14,617 nt of DNA, from NCBI GenBank assembly GCA_016838945.1, contig JADLKP010000036.1, positions 1-14,617 of the forward strand, read 5' to 3'. Under the pieces are notes generated by a model. The model did not search any database and was not told the DNA's origin. It saw only the letters and a list, made by a program, of their open reading frames with translations. Position numbers and translations under genes: made by a program. Origin of the DNA: Methanobrevibacter sp. GTDB taxonomy: Archaea > Methanobacteriota > Methanobacteria > Methanobacteriales > Methanobacteriaceae. Below, in pieces: positions 5,999 to 13,212 of the stretch (position 1 is the first letter of the stretch; each line of letters begins with the position of its first letter).

Positions 5999-8029
5999 AC
6001 TAAAATATTTATTTCATGTGCACTTCCATATGCAAATGGGCCATGTCATTTAGGGCATTTAAGATCCACTTACATTCCAGCGGATATCTATGCAAGATAC
6101 AATCGTATGGCTGGAAATGATGTATTGATGGTATGTGCAACTGACGAGCATGGTACTCCTATTGCAGTAAAGGCAGATGCTGAAGGCAAAGAGCCTATTG
6201 AAGTTGCAAAACGTTACCATGACATGATTGTAGAAGACATTAATAGCTGTGACATTTCCTTTGACAACTTTGCAAGAACAACTGATAAGATTCACTATCA
6301 AATATCACAGAACTTCTTCAAGTACCTTTATGACAAGGGCTTGATTTATGAGGAGACCATCCAACAGCTTTATTGTGAATACTGTGAAAAGTTCCTGCCA
6401 GACAGATATGTTGAAGGAATCTGTCCTGTCTGTGGTGCAGAAGCAAGAGGAGACCACTGTGAAGTTTGTGGAAGAGCATTGGACCCTATTGAACTTCTTG
6501 AACCTAAATGCTTGACCTGTGGAAACACTCCAGTCATTCGTGACAGTACACAGTATTTCTTCAAATTAAGTCATTTCCAAAAGCCTCTTGAAGAATACAT
6601 AAGCACAAACCCATACTTGCCTCCAAATGTAAGGAACTATGCTCAAAACTGGTTGAAGGAAGGTCTTCAGGATTGGATCATGACCCGTGACATGAAATGG
6701 GGTATTCCAGTTCCTTTGGAAGGTGCAGAAGGCAAGGTTATTTACGTATGGGGAGAAGCATTCATTGGTTACATGTCCTCTGCTGCAGCTTGGTCCAAAA
6801 GAACAGGCATTCCTTGGGAAGACTATTGGAACGGCCATGTGGTTCATTTCATCGGTAAGGATATCATTTACCACCACTCATTGTTCTGGCCTGCTATGTT
6901 GCTTGGACGTGACTGCAAATTGCCTGATGACATATTTGCAGGAGAATTCTTATCTCTTGAAGGCAGAAAGATGTCCACCAGCAAGAACTGGGTTGTTTGG
7001 GTCGCAGACTTCGTAAAGGACTTTGATTCAGATCTACTCCGATACTACCTTACAATCAACGCTCCTTTGAATAAGGACACAGACTTCTCCTGGGATGAAT
7101 TCCAAAGAAGAGTAAACGATGAATTGGCAGATGTGATCGGCAACTTCCTCCACAGAACATTCACCTTCACCAAGAAGTTCTTTGACGGAAAGGTTCCGGA
7201 ATATAAGAATCCAAGTGAAGCTGACTTGGAATTTGAACAAGCAATCAAGGAATTGCCGGATAAGGTAGGTGAATTGATTTCTGAGATGAAATTCAGGGAA
7301 GGATTGGTTGAAATCATATTGACTGCCAAAAAGGGTAACAAATACTTCAATGACCAAGAGCCATGGAAAGCTGTAAAAGAAGATATGGAAAAGGCTTCAA
7401 ACTGCTTATACTTATCCAATCAATTATGTAAGGCAATGGCTGTGCTCTTAAAACCTTATATTCCAAACAAGGCAGATGCAATCTGTGAAATAATCAACAT
7501 TCCAACTGAAAACGCTTGGGATGACGCTAAGGTCTTTTTGGAAACCGGCCATGAAATCAACAAGGCTAAACCATTATTCAAAAAGATTGAAGATAATGTG
7601 ATTGAAGAGCAAAAAGAAAAATTATACAAGAATTTGGAGAATCAAGAAAACGAATCTGAAGATGATAAAAAGGATGACAAGAAGAGTAAAGAGTCTAAAG
7701 ATGAAGGTGAAAAAATGGATTTAATCAGCATTGATGAATTTGCAAAAGTGGAAATCAAAATCGGTAAGATTTTAGAATGTGAAAAGATTGAAAAATCAAA
7801 TAAATTATTGAAAACTCAAATTGATATTGGAGACAAAACCATTCAGGTGGTTGCCGGATTAGGTAAAAGATACGCTCCTGAAGATTTAATCGGCAAAAAA
7901 GTGCCTGTTGTAACCAATTTAAAACCAGCTAAATTAATGGGTGAAAAATCTGAAGGAATGATTATGGCTACTGAAAGTGCAGCTATCTTAACTCCTGATG
8001 ATTGTGAAATCGGCGAATTGTTAATGTAA
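5996..8029 (+). CDS. metG: Methionyl-tRNA synthetase with fused C-terminal tRNA-binding domain
   Basis: This class I synthetase charges tRNA-Met for initiation and elongation. The 677-residue protein has the HIGH-type signature HLGH at 18-21 and the KMSTS loop exactly at 325-329. Four CxxC knuckles (C127/C130, C143/C146, C155/C158, C172/C175) can bind two zinc ions, as in the archaeal/E. coli type. The anticodon-binding region follows. After a Lys/Glu/Asp-rich linker at about 545-573, an EMAPII/Trbp111-like tRNA-binding domain runs from about 574 to the end (VEIKIGKILECEKIE ... GKKVPVVTNLKPAKLMG). The start is TTG, chosen because GGAGAGGA at 5983-5990 is ideally placed and the protein begins MTKIFISCALPYANG. 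The last codons are repeated just downstream of the stop. Confidence 0.97.
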   Translation: MTKIFISCALPYANGPCHLGHLRSTYIPADIYARYNRMAGNDVLMVCATDEHGTPIAVKADAEGKEPIEVAKRYHDMIVEDINSCDISFDNFARTTDKIHYQISQNFFKYLYDKGLIYEETIQQLYCEYCEKFLPDRYVEGICPVCGAEARGDHCEVCGRALDPIELLEPKCLTCGNTPVIRDSTQYFFKLSHFQKPLEEYISTNPYLPPNVRNYAQNWLKEGLQDWIMTRDMKWGIPVPLEGAEGKVIYVWGEAFIGYMSSAAAWSKRTGIPWEDYWNGHVVHFIGKDIIYHHSLFWPAMLLGRDCKLPDDIFAGEFLSLEGRKMSTSKNWVVWVADFVKDFDSDLLRYYLTINAPLNKDTDFSWDEFQRRVNDELADVIGNFLHRTFTFTKKFFDGKVPEYKNPSEADLEFEQAIKELPDKVGELISEMKFREGLVEIILTAKKGNKYFNDQEPWKAVKEDMEKASNCLYLSNQLCKAMAVLLKPYIPNKADAICEIINIPTENAWDDAKVFLETGHEINKAKPLFKKIEDNVIEEQKEKLYKNLENQENESEDDKKDDKKSKESKDEGEKMDLISIDEFAKVEIKIGKILECEKIEKSNKLLKTQIDIGDKTIQVVAGLGKRYAPEDLIGKKVPVVTNLKPAKLMGEKSEGMIMATESAAILTPDDCEIGELLM

Positions 8030-8086
8030 GTTGTCTTTTTCAAATTGATTGAAATCGGCGAATTGCTTATAAATTGGTCTTTTTCA
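8006..8086 (+). repeat. Direct repeat duplicating the metG 3' end
   Basis: Copy 1 (8006-8042) begins GAAATCGGCGAATTGTTA, contains the metG stop and ends TTGTCTTTTTCA. Copy 2 (8051-8086) begins GAAATCGGCGAATTGCTTA and ends TTGGTCTTTTTCA. The first 15 bases are identical and the offset is 45 bases. Each copy ends in a T tract that could act as terminator, so the duplication may double the termination signal. Confidence 0.8.
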
Positions 8087-8094
8087 TTTTTTTA
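8079..8094 (+). terminator. T-rich terminator after metG
   Basis: The T tract at the end of repeat copy 2 continues into a run of about eight T. Confidence 0.4.
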
Positions 8095-8163
8095 TCTTAA
8101 GAGAGATATTCAAGAAAAGTGCAAAGATTTTTATTAAAGCAAGTTAATTAATAATTCCTGATG

Positions 8164-8189
8164 TATAAATTCTTGGCGGCGAATTTATA
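8164..8189 (+). promoter_or_regulatory. Perfect 9-bp inverted repeat overlapping the TATA box of the DUF530 gene
   Basis: The left arm TATAAATTC (8164-8172) and the right arm GAATTTATA (8181-8189) are exact reverse complements around the GC-rich loop TTGGCGGC. The right arm runs into TTTATATAAG at 8184-8193, a good TATA box. This box lies only about 20 bases before the ATG at 8210, so the site could be an operator over the promoter or a hairpin in a leader from a more distant start. Confidence 0.55.
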
Positions 8190-8209
8190 TAAGTCCTCAC
8201 GGTGATATT

Positions 8210-9793
8210 ATGGATGAATCATTGATGATAACAGAGTCTGAGAAGTTTTTAAATGAAATTGAGAAGGAAAGATTAGATTTGACTAATCTTAAAGAGGATT
8301 TTAAGGATTTAGAGTCCTTTTTAGAAATCTTTGAACTTCTTAAAGGTAATTTGGATAAGCTTCAGGACATGAAAGAGAATATGGATGAAAGGGGTTATAC
8401 CGCTCCATTCAGATCATTGAATCGTTATGGTTCACGCCAAAGGGATGATGTCGATTTAGAGGAATTAGGTGAAATCAGCCGCTACAATCAAATCTTCAGA
8501 AACACTGCATCAGCCAAGAAAAATAGTTTTGACAGGGTAAAATATGCGATTTCCGCTCATAGGATTGCTTTAGGCAATTTGGAGGAGTATGCAAAAATCA
8601 GATGCAAGGAATGTGGCAAATCCTATCGTGTCAGCAGTTTCTTGGATGCTGGAAAAGTTTGCAAATGCGGTAGTGAAGATTTTGAATTTAGAATCAATCA
8701 TTCTGGAATTCACAGGTTGGAGATAATTCCATATCTTCCATTATCCGGAAATTATATGGTTTTGATGTCTGGATTGACAAGTTGGGGCAGAGAATCCTTC
8801 AAAAGAGTTTTAAATATTTTAAAGCAACAGAGAAAAGGGGTTGTCAAAACAGTCACACCTATAGTAAAATATAAGGAAAACGGAAGAACCATCACCAAAA
8901 GGGTGCCTCTTGACAGTGAATTTGCAGATAGCTATGAAGATGAAGTCCGAAGAAGATTTGGTAAGGGAGTTCGTATTGAAAGATTGGAATTCCATAGGAC
9001 CAAGCCTACAATAATAAATGATAAGCATACATGCACCAATTTGGCATTAGCTTATGTAAAGCATGCTGAAGACATTGCAGAACGCCACGCAGATGAGATC
9101 TTTGAGGAAAAGATCAAGGATTTGGATAATCTCAAAATCTATGATGAGATAATATATTCTGTCAATTTGGAAACACCTGAATTTATCGATTCTGCTGATT
9201 TGGAGGACTGGAGAAGCGATAAGATAGACAAGTCCTTGGAAGAATTAGGCCTTATAGATAAATTAGGTCATTTGGACAGGAAATTGAAAAAGGATTTAAA
9301 GGAAAGGGATAAGATCAAAAGCAAAATCTTTGCGGATATTGCTCCAACCTTGATTCTTTGGGATATTTCCAAATATTATCTATGCACTTCTCAAGATAGG
9401 CGTAAGCGTTACGGCTCACCTTTCCCATACATTCGTGGAGATATCGATAGGCAACAGCGTAAGGTATTCCAGAATCCACACACTCAAGTGGTTAAGCTCT
9501 TGCAGGATAAGGAAAAGGAACATATTTTAGCTGTTCCTGATATGGACTTGCTGCTTCATAAAAAATTCAAGTTTGAAGGTAACATCAAGAACTTGAACAT
9601 CAAGTTGAATTATGCGGCTTTAGGTCCAGCTATTGTATTCACAAATTCCAATTATGGCATTAAGGATGTTTCATATGCATTTAAAGTTGGTGAAAAGAGC
9701 ATTAAACGTGAAATAGCGAATATGAAGGGAATCAAGAAACCAAATACCAAACGTTCCAGAGATTTCATTGATTTGGTAAAGAATAAATCTTAA
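8210..9793 (+). CDS. DUF530-like archaeal protein with zinc ribbon
   Basis: This 527-residue cytosolic protein resembles the methanogen family DUF530, whose function is unknown to me. The N-terminal 60 residues are charged and probably coiled-coil (EKFLNEIEKERLDLTNLKED). A zinc-ribbon-like half site follows: C132/C135 in CKECGKSY and C151/C153 in CKCGSEDF. Next come basic patches (KQQRKGVVKTVTPIVKYKE; RRRFGKGVRIERLEFHRTK) that could contact nucleic acid. Another charged helical region lies near 280-380, and a conserved-looking tail (ALGPAIVFTNSNYGIKDV) near the end. The start ATG has GGTGAT at 8201-8206. It follows metG and precedes the acidic HTH protein by 65 bases, probably in one transcript. 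Being beside metG and near priL hints at information processing, but that is inference only. Confidence 0.82.
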   Translation: MDESLMITESEKFLNEIEKERLDLTNLKEDFKDLESFLEIFELLKGNLDKLQDMKENMDERGYTAPFRSLNRYGSRQRDDVDLEELGEISRYNQIFRNTASAKKNSFDRVKYAISAHRIALGNLEEYAKIRCKECGKSYRVSSFLDAGKVCKCGSEDFEFRINHSGIHRLEIIPYLPLSGNYMVLMSGLTSWGRESFKRVLNILKQQRKGVVKTVTPIVKYKENGRTITKRVPLDSEFADSYEDEVRRRFGKGVRIERLEFHRTKPTIINDKHTCTNLALAYVKHAEDIAERHADEIFEEKIKDLDNLKIYDEIIYSVNLETPEFIDSADLEDWRSDKIDKSLEELGLIDKLGHLDRKLKKDLKERDKIKSKIFADIAPTLILWDISKYYLCTSQDRRKRYGSPFPYIRGDIDRQQRKVFQNPHTQVVKLLQDKEKEHILAVPDMDLLLHKKFKFEGNIKNLNIKLNYAALGPAIVFTNSNYGIKDVSYAFKVGEKSIKREIANMKGIKKPNTKRSRDFIDLVKNKS

Positions 9794-9858
9794 GTGAATT
9801 AGTTGTTTTTTGGTGCAAATCTAATTTCATTTCTTTTGAATTTAAAAAGGTGTTTTTC

Positions 9859-10557
9859 ATGGTTGAAGACTTTGATGATTTCGATGATGATTTTGAAGAT
9901 GATTGGGATGATGATTACGAATACGAGTATGATGATTCCGATGATTTTGAAGACTTTGACGATGAATACGAAGAATTTGATGATTTTGAAGATGATATTG
10001 ATTTTGACAATCTGGATTCCGAATCCAAGGAAGAACTTGACATCTTTGATGAAAGGCCTTTGGAAGGGGACAGGGATTATGATATAAATGCGGTTGAAGT
10101 GCATATATCTACTCAATTGACTTCAAGAAAAATCATTGAACTGTTGGACAATTACCCTTCTTTAAAGAGAATTACATGCCCTATGAGCATTTATAATAGA
10201 ATTTCTCCTATTTATATTAAAGCTTTAGAAGAACAAGGGGTCTCTATTGAAGTGAAGTATAATTGGGGTAAAAAAAAATATTCTAAAACTCAAATAAATC
10301 AGGTAATTGATTTATTCAACGAAGGAAAGCGTTCAAAGAAGATTGCATCCTTATTGGAAATGCCTGTTTCAAATGTAGAATACATCAAATCCAAACACTT
10401 TGATAGGATTAATGTAAAGCATTATAAGAAAAAGTATGATGATGAATGCAGATTGAAGGTCAAATCCATGAAAGAGGAAGGGTTTAAGCCTAAGGAAATT
10501 TCCAATGAGTTAAATATTCCTGTCAGATCAGTTTACTACATTTTGAATAAGAAGTGA
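9859..10557 (+). CDS. Acidic-tailed protein with two C-terminal helix-turn-helix units (DUF1699-like core)
   Basis: This 232-residue protein has three visible parts. Residues 1-50 contain 33 Asp/Glu and 13 Phe/Tyr/Trp and no basic residue. Residues about 78-135 form an alpha/beta-looking segment (VEVHISTQLTSRKIIELLD; CPMSIYNRISPIYIKALEEQ) that recalls the archaeal DUF1699 family, a weak match from memory. Residues 143-180 (INQVIDLFNEGKRSKKIASL, then LEMPVSNVEYIKSKH) and 199-232 (VKSMKEEGFKPKEISNELNI, then PVRSVYYILNKK) are two helix-turn-helix units of resolvase-like type. It is therefore probably a DNA-binding protein, with an acidic arm that may mask the basic surface or bind a partner. The ATG at 9859 is preferred to the GTG at 9850, because AGGTG at 9848-9852 serves as its ribosome binding site. 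Likely co-transcribed with the DUF530 gene. Confidence 0.82.
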   Translation: MVEDFDDFDDDFEDDWDDDYEYEYDDSDDFEDFDDEYEEFDDFEDDIDFDNLDSESKEELDIFDERPLEGDRDYDINAVEVHISTQLTSRKIIELLDNYPSLKRITCPMSIYNRISPIYIKALEEQGVSIEVKYNWGKKKYSKTQINQVIDLFNEGKRSKKIASLLEMPVSNVEYIKSKHFDRINVKHYKKKYDDECRLKVKSMKEEGFKPKEISNELNIPVRSVYYILNKK

Positions 10558-10578
10558 TTTCGGATTTGTTTGGATATG

Positions 10579-10620
10579 GTTTTTTCCTATTTTTCTAATT
10601 TTTCTATTTTTATTTTCTAT
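10579..10620 (+). terminator. T-rich terminator after the acidic HTH gene
   Basis: Repeated TTTTTC/TTTTTA units begin about 20 bases after the stop codon. Confidence 0.5.
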
Positions 10621-10670
10621 TTTTCCAACCTGTAATTTTTATAGTTTTAATAAATTTTCTGTATTTTTAT

Positions 10671-10713
10671 AAAAAGTTTATTTATTATAAATAATATAAA
10701 CTAAATTAGTTTA
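10671..10713 (+). promoter_or_regulatory. Promoter with palindrome upstream of the GlcNAc-1-P transferase gene
   Basis: The purine run AAAAAG (10671-10676) and TTTATTTATTATAA form a likely BRE/TATA. A perfect palindrome with 8-bp arms and one central base lies at 10697-10713 (TAAACTAAATTAGTTTA), where the transcription start would be expected. This is a typical place for a repressor operator, though AT-richness makes chance palindromes common. Confidence 0.45.
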
Positions 10714-10774
10714 GTAAAACTTAAAATTCGTATTTGCAATTTTTAGATATTTTTAATAATGTTTTGGTGAAAAT

Positions 10775-11800
10775 ATGTCTAGTCTAATTTCAATTCCCAC
10801 TTTGCCTCTTGTTGTAATTGCACTTCTTTGTGGGATATTATCATTTATCAGTACTCGTTTAGTTATGCCTTGGCTTATTCGCAAGTTGGAGCAAGCTGAG
10901 ATTATAGGAAAAGATATTCATAAGTCATCCAGACCTATTGTAGCTGAAATGGGTGGTATGGGAATAATATTTGGTTTTATTATAGGAATCTTTACAGGAA
11001 TCATTCTTTTCCCAACATTGACTTTCCAACTTACCGTTGTTCTTGTTGTAGTTCTTCTTGTTGGAATGGTAGGTATGGTAGATGACTTAATTGTTTTGTC
11101 ATCTAAAGAAAAGTTATTTTTATTGTTTTTGGCAGGTATTCCATTATGGTGGATTGCACCACCTAATGTCGGCCTTTTGTATATGATCATGATTCCAATA
11201 GCCGTTTCAGTCTGTTCCAATTTAACCAATATGCTTGCAGGTTTAAACGGTATCGAATCTGGTTTAGGGGTCATTTCAATGACTGCTCTTACCATCAGCT
11301 GCATTATTCTAGGCAAATATGATGTAGCTATTATCAGTATGAGTATGTTGGGTACCTTAATTGCATTCCTTTATTACAATATGTATCCTGCAAAGGTTTT
11401 CCCCGGAGATACAGGAACTCTTATTATAGGTGCTACAATTGCAGCTATTGCATTCATCGGTAGGGTTAAATTGATTGCTTTCATTGTTCTTTTACCGAAT
11501 ATCATAGATGCTGCTCTCAAGTTCTACAGTGCAGGAGTTATGGAAAGACAACAGCATAAGCCTACTGAATTGAATGAGGATGGAAAATTGGTAAGGCCTG
11601 AGCAAGGATTTAAATCCTTAATCAGATTGGTCTTAAGAAAGCCCGTTGATGAAAAGACAGCTGTAATGATGATTTGGGGTATTGGCATTTTATTTGGCAT
11701 ACTTGGAATAATTGTAGCTATTTTAATGCCTGGTGTCACTCACAATCAGACATTTGCTCAATTTATCCATCTAAAAGATTATTTCTATTATTTAGGTTAA
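10775..11800 (+). CDS. UDP-GlcNAc-1-phosphate transferase-like membrane enzyme (MraY/WecA/ALG7 superfamily)
   Basis: This polytopic membrane enzyme moves a sugar-1-phosphate from a UDP-sugar to a polyprenyl phosphate, the first lipid-linked step of a surface glycan. It has 341 residues with about ten hydrophobic segments. Superfamily motifs in order are EMGGMG near 60, the Asp pair D103/D104 in GMVDDL, NLTNMLAGLNGIESG at 149-163, YNMYPAKVFPGDTGT at 201-215 with Asp212, and the cytoplasmic HKPTEL from His261. The NGIESG and PAKVFPGDT forms look more like ALG7/DPAGT1 than bacterial MraY, pointing to N-glycan synthesis (compare archaeal AglH). A role in pseudomurein precursor synthesis cannot be excluded. 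A GGTGA ribosome binding site at 10766-10770 supports the ATG. Confidence 0.88.
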   Translation: MSSLISIPTLPLVVIALLCGILSFISTRLVMPWLIRKLEQAEIIGKDIHKSSRPIVAEMGGMGIIFGFIIGIFTGIILFPTLTFQLTVVLVVVLLVGMVGMVDDLIVLSSKEKLFLLFLAGIPLWWIAPPNVGLLYMIMIPIAVSVCSNLTNMLAGLNGIESGLGVISMTALTISCIILGKYDVAIISMSMLGTLIAFLYYNMYPAKVFPGDTGTLIIGATIAAIAFIGRVKLIAFIVLLPNIIDAALKFYSAGVMERQQHKPTELNEDGKLVRPEQGFKSLIRLVLRKPVDEKTAVMMIWGIGILFGILGIIVAILMPGVTHNQTFAQFIHLKDYFYYLG

Positions 11801-11825
11801 TGGATGAATTTTTCATTCTATGTTG

Positions 11826-11935
11826 CCTTTAACTTTTTTCACGTTTTTTATGAATTTATTCATTTTTTTTTATCTGATTTTAGTTTATTTTTATTTATTT
11901 TATCATTTTTTTTATCATTTCTTTATCCATTTCTA
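11826..11935 (+). terminator. T-rich region between convergent genes
   Basis: Long T runs on the plus strand follow the transferase gene and can end its transcript. The minus-strand pilin-like operon meets it here; no strong T tract in its own direction is visible before the plus-strand gene. Confidence 0.45.
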
Positions 11936-11949
11936 TTTTATGCTGCTTT

Positions 11950-12474
11950 TTAAACCCAAACCACATTAGCGGTTGTAAAACTATATTTGTTTGAAAATGC
12001 AGGATTGAACAGTTTATTTGTTATATTTTCAGTTTTAAATGAATTTGTAATGCTTTTTCTAACATTGTAATTAATACGGTCTCCTACAGATTCCTTTTCT
12101 TCCTTTGTTTTGAGATTTGGACAGGATGCATAGATCTTTAATTGTATTCTTGTTCTATTGAAATTGTCTTTACCTTTATCTGTCTCTGTGATTCTAACTA
12201 TTTTTATGCTTTTTTCCCTCATCATGGATTGCTTTTTAGGGTCCTTTGAATAGTTGTCATAAGATTCTTTTGGGTAAATTGCCAATCCATTTGATGATAT
12301 TCCTTCGTAAGCTCCCATTCTTGCTGAGGCCATTGCCATATTCAATTCATTGCTGTCCATCACTGCATTGGCAAGAATAATTGCTGTTATAATTGCAAAA
12401 CTCACCAGCAATATCAATTCTACTGTCATTTGGCCTTTTTTATCCATCTTCCTAATTTCTCCATCATTTATCAT
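11950..12474 (-). CDS. Class III signal peptide (type IV pilin-like) protein
   Basis: This 174-residue protein begins with a short positive leader and KKGQMTVELILLVSFAII. That is the archaeal class III (EppA-type) prepilin signal, with cleavage expected after Gly14, Gln at +1 and Glu at +5 before a hydrophobic helix of about 20 residues. The rest is a polar extracellular domain rich in Lys/Asn/Ser with one cysteine (YASCPN) and ending in NVVWV. It probably forms or decorates a pilus or surface filament, or is a minor pilin. Its start overlaps the stop of the upstream gene in an ATGA. A second ATG nine codons later (12447), with GGAG/AGGA nearby, gives the more typical short leader MDKKGQ and may be the true start. 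It shares low complexity but no clear family I can name beyond the signal. Confidence 0.8.
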   Translation of the reverse strand: MINDGEIRKMDKKGQMTVELILLVSFAIITAIILANAVMDSNELNMAMASARMGAYEGISSNGLAIYPKESYDNYSKDPKKQSMMREKSIKIVRITETDKGKDNFNRTRIQLKIYASCPNLKTKEEKESVGDRINYNVRKSITNSFKTENITNKLFNPAFSNKYSFTTANVVWV

Positions 12475-12932
12475 TCTATTTGTCTAATTTCAATCGAACT
12501 TTGATTGATTATATGGGTTTTGTTGTCATTTATCAGTCTCTTTTCAATCAGATAAGTTCTTCCCTTAAATAATTGTACACTCTCCATTGTTTTGTTGTTT
12601 GCATCTACAAGATTTATTGGGGTGATTTGGGATTTTCCTTTTTTATTGTTGAATTCAATTATAATTTCATTGTTCTTTACAATTACTGAGTAATAGTTTT
12701 TATTAATTGATTCTGGCAATTTGATTTTTTTATTGAATCCATATCCTTTAGAATTAACCTCATTTATTGATTCTGAAATATGATTCAATAAGAATCTGCC
12801 TTCGCTATTCTCTTCGATTTCAATATTTGAACTTAAATTTTGATCTATCATTGGAAAATTTATAATAAGCAATAAAATTATAATTAATGTGCAAAATAAA
12901 AGCTTTAAATTTATTATTCCTTTTGAATCCAT
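12471..12932 (-). CDS. Pilin-like or membrane-anchored surface protein, first gene of a two-gene operon
   Basis: This 153-residue protein starts MDSKGIINLKLLFCTLIIIL and has one N-terminal hydrophobic helix (about residues 8-27). A polar, Asn/Lys/Ile-rich domain with predicted beta strands follows. The leader KG with a following helix resembles a class III prepilin signal, but the position +5 has Lys instead of Glu, so processing is uncertain; it could instead be a plain signal anchor. The gene ends in an ATGA overlap with the class III signal protein, so the two are surely co-translated and probably work as partners in one surface structure. No ribosome binding site precedes the ATG, and a TATA box 20-30 bases upstream suggests a leaderless transcript. 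I do not recognise a named family. Confidence 0.75.
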   Translation of the reverse strand: MDSKGIINLKLLFCTLIIILLLIINFPMIDQNLSSNIEIEENSEGRFLLNHISESINEVNSKGYGFNKKIKLPESINKNYYSVIVKNNEIIIEFNNKKGKSQITPINLVDANNKTMESVQLFKGRTYLIEKRLINDNKTHIINQSSIEIRQIE

Positions 12933-12952
12933 AGATATTATATTTATTTTAC

Positions 12953-12964
12953 TTTTATATAAAT
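12953..12964 (-). promoter_or_regulatory. TATA box of the pilin-like operon (leaderless)
   Basis: On the minus strand, ATTTATATAAAAG lies about 20-32 bases before the ATG at 12932. The expected transcription start therefore falls at or next to the ATG. The bases in between contain no Shine-Dalgarno-like G run. Confidence 0.6.
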
Positions 12965-13200
12965 ATTTGTTAATATTTTAAGTCAATACTTTGATATAAT
13001 TGTTATTTTTTAATTTAAATAGAATTTTACAAGATTTTAATAATTTAACTTATTATTTTTAATGTGATGGCAATTTCGTTATTTTTCATTCATTTAATAA
13101 ACATTCCTAATATAATTTCATTATAAAAACTTATTTAAAATATTAAGTTATAGTATTATATGTAAACGTGTAAAAATTATTTTTAATCATTGAAGAGTTT
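12965..13200. other. Divergent intergenic region
   Basis: This AT-rich space separates the minus-strand pilin-like operon from priL. It should hold the priL promoter; TTATAAAAAC (13121-13130) and TATTATATGT (13154-13163) are the nearest TATA-like words, neither convincing. No RNA gene or further reading frame was seen. Confidence 0.4.
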
Positions 13201-13212
13201 TGGAGTAAAATC

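Noticed and set aside
6566..7419. Several minus-strand frames within metG
   Set aside because: They are shadows of a highly conserved synthetase coding sequence.
9803..10116. Open frames on both strands over the Asp-rich gene start
   Set aside because: They are by-products of the GAT/GAA codon repeats; the acidic frame has the ribosome binding site and continues into HTH sequence.
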